Shown here: one piece after another, positions 7,641 through 9,541 of the stretch | Layout: the number at the start of each line of letters is the position of its first letter | How positions within the stretch are numbered: the stretch's first letter is position 1 | NCBI GenBank assembly: GCA_023379515.1 | Contig: JAMCQQ010000548.1 | Location: forward strand, 1-9,541 | Direction: 5' to 3' | Source of the DNA: Actinomycetota bacterium | Lineage (GTDB): Bacteria > Actinomycetota > Humimicrobiia > Humimicrobiales > Humimicrobiaceae | DNA: 9,541 nt | Notes under the pieces: generated by a model | The model's database searches: none | Seen by the model: the letters and a program-made list of their open reading frames with translations, nothing else | What the model was told of the DNA's origin: nothing | Program-made: the position numbers and the translations under genes

Positions 7641-7763
7641 ATGAAGTATTTGCACCCCGAGACATTACAAATTTTTTTTATATCCTTGTACTCTGATAAT
7701 AGCTCTCCTCTCAGTTTTTTTACACCAAACGAATATTTTAATATTATTGCTGATATTTGTTGA
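7641..7763 (+). pseudogene. Out-of-frame N-terminal piece of the following winged-helix gene
   Basis: From ATG 7641 a 40-residue frame (MKYLHPETLQIFFISLYSDN, then SSPLSFFTPNEYFNIIADIC) ends at TGA 7761-7763. Its composition is protein-like, whereas the downstream gene's own frame over the same DNA gives an odd hydrophobic run with no ATG. Removing one T from the run at 7756-7758 turns the junction into FNIIADIVDKDLESCFYF and joins both frames into one 349-aa protein. I therefore read this as the true N-terminus, separated by one extra base (mutation or sequencing error). No Shine-Dalgarno is evident. A stand-alone 40-aa peptide is less likely. Confidence 0.6.
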
Positions 7764-8691
7764 CAAAGATTTAGAAAGTTGCTTTTATTTTGATGCCAAT
7801 AAAGAAAAAGTGGAGCAATTTGTTAAATCAACTCATTTTAATGAAAATATAGAATACACAAAAGATACATTTGGTAATTTAATACAAAACGCAATAAATC
7901 TTAAATCTAAAAACAGTAAGGTAGATTTCGAAAAATTTGTAAAACCTGAGGTATCCTTTTTCCAAGAGCTTATACCCACAGGCCATCTTTACAACTTAAA
8001 TTTTTATAAGAACTGCAAAAGTAAACTTATAGATTCTTTAACTGAATATATTGAAGTTTTTAATAAAAACCATTTATCATCAGATATTAATTTTTACGAT
8101 TGCAAGATTAATCTTAAGAAAACATTGGATATCTTGAGCAAATATTATGATAAGAATGGTTATAGATTTAATATAAGTGGAAACGAAAAAACAGATTTGA
8201 TTAAGATAAACTTTGAACCTGAACTTAGATTCTATGAAGTCATTGTTTCTTTAATTTTTAAGGGATATGCCGAAATTATTGATTGTAATTTATTTATAGA
8301 AGATAAAAAAAGATTTTTAAATATAGAATTTAATTTAAAAAACACTCCAAAAGAAATAGATAAAATAGAAAATTCATATATCAGCTATGGTGATTTAACG
8401 GTTAATAAAGTTAATGGATTTGCAAGTTATAAAAAGAGTCAATATTATTTTGGAAAAAGATCAAGGACTTTTAAAATTCTTGTTAAGTTAATTAATAATC
8501 CAGAAACCAAAAAAAATATTTCAACTTTATATTACTCGATTACAAAAGAACAAGTAGATAATGAACTGAAAAAACAACGAATTAAAGAACATATAAAAGA
8601 AATCAATAGAAAATTAAGAATTGTTGGTGATAAAAAAACAATAAATATTCGAATTGTTGATGAAGAATTTGTAATGCTTACTCAAAATTAA
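7747..8691 (+). CDS. Unrecognised protein with probable winged-helix C-terminus; 5' end probably frameshifted
   Basis: As it stands the frame encodes 314 aa from a TTG at 7747 with no ribosome-binding site. The true start is more likely ATG 7641 (see the preceding entry). I do not recognise the protein as a whole. Residues 1-180 are polar, Lys/Asn-rich and without catalytic motifs. YEVIVSLIFKGYAEIIDC suggests a helix-strand unit of a small alpha/beta domain. The last ~75 residues (FKILVKLINNPE, then a helix with KEHIKEINRKLRIV, then strands INIRIVDEEFVML) resemble the OmpR-type winged helix, with KEINRKL in the place of the recognition helix. It is probably a DNA-binding regulator or an element-borne accessory protein. 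It appears to have its own promoter and is separated from the hsd operon. Confidence 0.65.
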   Translation: MLIFVDKDLESCFYFDANKEKVEQFVKSTHFNENIEYTKDTFGNLIQNAINLKSKNSKVDFEKFVKPEVSFFQELIPTGHLYNLNFYKNCKSKLIDSLTEYIEVFNKNHLSSDINFYDCKINLKKTLDILSKYYDKNGYRFNISGNEKTDLIKINFEPELRFYEVIVSLIFKGYAEIIDCNLFIEDKKRFLNIEFNLKNTPKEIDKIENSYISYGDLTVNKVNGFASYKKSQYYFGKRSRTFKILVKLINNPETKKNISTLYYSITKEQVDNELKKQRIKEHIKEINRKLRIVGDKKTINIRIVDEEFVMLTQN

Positions 8692-8786
8692 GCACAAAAA
8701 AACACTCATTTACCCCTCTTCGAACATCCTTATTTATTTCATATCATTTTAGGCAAAACAATATTAATAAATAAATTGAAAGTGAT

Positions 8787-9035
8787 ATGGAAAAAAATAA
8801 GAATGATCTTAAAACTTACCTTGAATTAAGTGACCTGCATCTTGTTGCCGCAATTTCTTCATTTTTTCAAATAGAAGCAATAGACAGGACCAATCCTCAT
8901 AGAGTGATATTTAAATTTGCTGAAAGTGATGAGCTGTATTCGCTTATCGATCAATATTGGAGTGGCACTCTTAAACTGAATGTTCTTCGTTATTCGCAAA
9001 ATTTAAAATCTCTGAAGAATAGGATCCTCCAATGA
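8787..9035 (+). CDS. DUF5659-like small protein
   Basis: The 82-aa protein matches the pattern I know as DUF5659: an N-terminal LSDLHLVAAISS helix, IDRTNPHRVIFKFAES at about 32-47, then a helix ending in LIDQYWSGTLKLNVLRY and a basic tail. The function of this family is unknown to me; members occur in phages and integrative elements, often beside replication genes. The 95-bp gap before it shows no hairpin. AGTGAT just before the ATG is a poor ribosome-binding site. The stop overlaps the next gene as ATGA (9032-9035), so the two are translationally coupled. It probably starts a new transcription unit with the two genes after it. Confidence 0.75.
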   Translation: MEKNKNDLKTYLELSDLHLVAAISSFFQIEAIDRTNPHRVIFKFAESDELYSLIDQYWSGTLKLNVLRYSQNLKSLKNRILQ

Positions 9036-9232
9036 CAAGTTTAAGCAAAGAACAGGTCCAGAAATACCAGCAAATATGTGAGGAATGTTATGGCATAAAG
9101 ATATCGGAGGTCGAAGCCTTAAGGCAAGGCACTGCATTGGTTTCATTGATTTCAAACATATTAAAAAACAGAAATATTAATATTGAGAAAAGCGAAGGAA
9201 AAAATGGCAGTATTCAGAAAAATAAGAATTGA
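9032..9232 (+). CDS. Small mobile-element protein of unknown function
   Basis: This is a 66-aa protein. SKEQVQKYQQICEECYGIKI followed by SEVEALRQGTALVSLISNIL resembles a widespread short family in phages and conjugative elements whose members follow the pattern 'FGxxIxxxEALxxGxxLVxL'. No function is established that I know of. AGGA at 9021-9024 serves as its ribosome-binding site, 7 nt before the ATG. Its Lys/Asn-rich tail overlaps the next gene by 29 nt, and its last codons lie in the left arm of the terminal inverted repeat (from 9220). Overlaps on both sides make it a coupled member of the DUF5659-initiator module. Confidence 0.7.
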   Translation: MTSLSKEQVQKYQQICEECYGIKISEVEALRQGTALVSLISNILKNRNINIEKSEGKNGSIQKNKN

Positions 9233-9494
9233 TTTTTGGCAGGATAGATACATATTGAAACTGACTTCAGAGGAAAAATACTTCTTTCTTTATTTATTAT
9301 CGAATCCGCATACACGACAAAGCGGAATTTATGAAATTTCTACTGATATCATTGCATTTGAAACAGGACTTGATGAGAAGAAAGTATCTGAATATATCCA
9401 AAAATTTTGCAAGGATGGAAAGATAAAATTTAACAAAAAAAATTCTGAAATAATGATAATAAATTGGCTTAAGAAAGAAGTATTTTTCCTCTGA
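9204..9494 (+). CDS. Phage/plasmid replication initiator, DnaD-type N-terminal domain, truncated by inverted repeat
   Basis: ATG 9204 is chosen over TTG 9183 because AAGGA (9195-9199) lies just before it and MAVFRKIRIDFWQDRY is the usual family opening. Residues 1-89 form the winged-helix N-terminal domain of DnaD-like replication proteins: TSEEKYFFLYLLSNPHTRQS, GIYEISTDIIAFETGL, then IQKFCKDGKI and IIINWL-type sequence at the end. Family members continue past NWLK for well over a hundred residues to a DnaD domain. Here the frame ends KEVFFL because codon 90 onward (9471) is the inverted copy of codons 6-29. The last six residues are therefore not native. The protein normally loads helicase at an element's origin; this copy cannot be complete in the window. 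Confidence 0.8.
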   Translation: MAVFRKIRIDFWQDRYILKLTSEEKYFFLYLLSNPHTRQSGIYEISTDIIAFETGLDEKKVSEYIQKFCKDGKIKFNKKNSEIMIINWLKKEVFFL

Positions 9495-9541
9495 AGTCAG
9501 TTTCAATATGTATCTATCCTGCCAAAAATCAATTCTTATTT
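9220..9541. repeat. Perfect 71-bp inverted repeat ending at the window edge (9220-9290 / 9471-9541)
   Basis: Bases 9471-9541 are the exact reverse complement of 9220-9290, with a 180-bp unique loop (9291-9470). Identity fails abruptly at 9291/9470, and the repeat may continue past the window end, because it stops only where the sequence does. The left arm is coding sequence for residues 6-29 of the initiator, so the right arm is a displaced copy and not a natural terminal repeat. The form (loop, sharp junction, perfect identity, sequence end) is that of a fold-back chimera from amplification or assembly. A real inverted duplication would look the same. Confidence 0.9.

Noticed and set aside
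7645..7746. Upstream extension of the 7747 frame, which is open back to 7645 and encodes a hydrophobic stretch that could pass for a membrane segment.
   Set aside because: It has no ATG, and the other frame over the same DNA has an ATG and a normal polar composition that joins the gene after a one-base correction. The hydrophobic run is an artefact of T-rich DNA read in the wrong frame.
9297..9506. 69-aa minus-strand frame starting with MKLTSEEKYFFL.
   Set aside because: Its first residues come from the inverted copy of the initiator gene in the right arm and the rest is antisense to the initiator, so it is a by-product of the fold-back.

Overview
The window is an AT-rich stretch of accessory DNA, probably from a bacterium. 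Most genes inside operons have purine-rich Shine-Dalgarno-like sites, and the last gene encodes the N-terminal domain of a DnaD-type phage/plasmid replication initiator, a family best known to me from Firmicutes and their mobile elements. ATA (Ile) and AGA (Arg) codons are frequent. I cannot name the organism. All genes are on the + strand.

Left end (1-535): a 3' remnant of a tyrosine recombinase (140-313) begins inside a perfect 32-bp palindrome (125-156). Its core 9-mer (tatggtgag) also occurs in an upstream inverted-repeat pair (45-60/91-106), so this looks like a worn edge of a mobile element. A gene-free leader with weak promoter-like boxes follows.

Centre (536-7566): a complete type I restriction-modification operon, hsdM-hsdS-hsdR. 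The genes are joined by ATGA stop/start overlaps, and all the catalytic motifs I looked for are intact. Two further genes follow almost without a gap: a DUF6884-like protein (3 nt after hsdR) and a divergent GIY-YIG nuclease-like protein (29-nt overlap). The five genes probably form one transcription unit, so the last two are candidate accessory parts of the defence operon. This is the most interesting biology in the window.

Right part (7567-9541): a gene for an unrecognised protein with a probable winged-helix C-terminus appears broken by a single extra base near 7756-7758. Its natural N-terminus starts at ATG 7641 in another frame, while an automatic call would start at TTG 7747. A small mobile-element module follows: a DUF5659-like protein, a 66-aa protein and the start of the replication initiator. 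The initiator is cut after codon 89, where a perfect 71-bp inverted copy of its own 5' region begins and runs to the last base of the window. That fold-back is most easily explained as an amplification or assembly chimera at a contig end, though a real inverted duplication is possible.

Overall this reads as a defence island carried on or beside an integrative element, with recombinase remains on one side and replication genes on the other. No rRNA, tRNA, CRISPR array or complete insertion sequence was seen.
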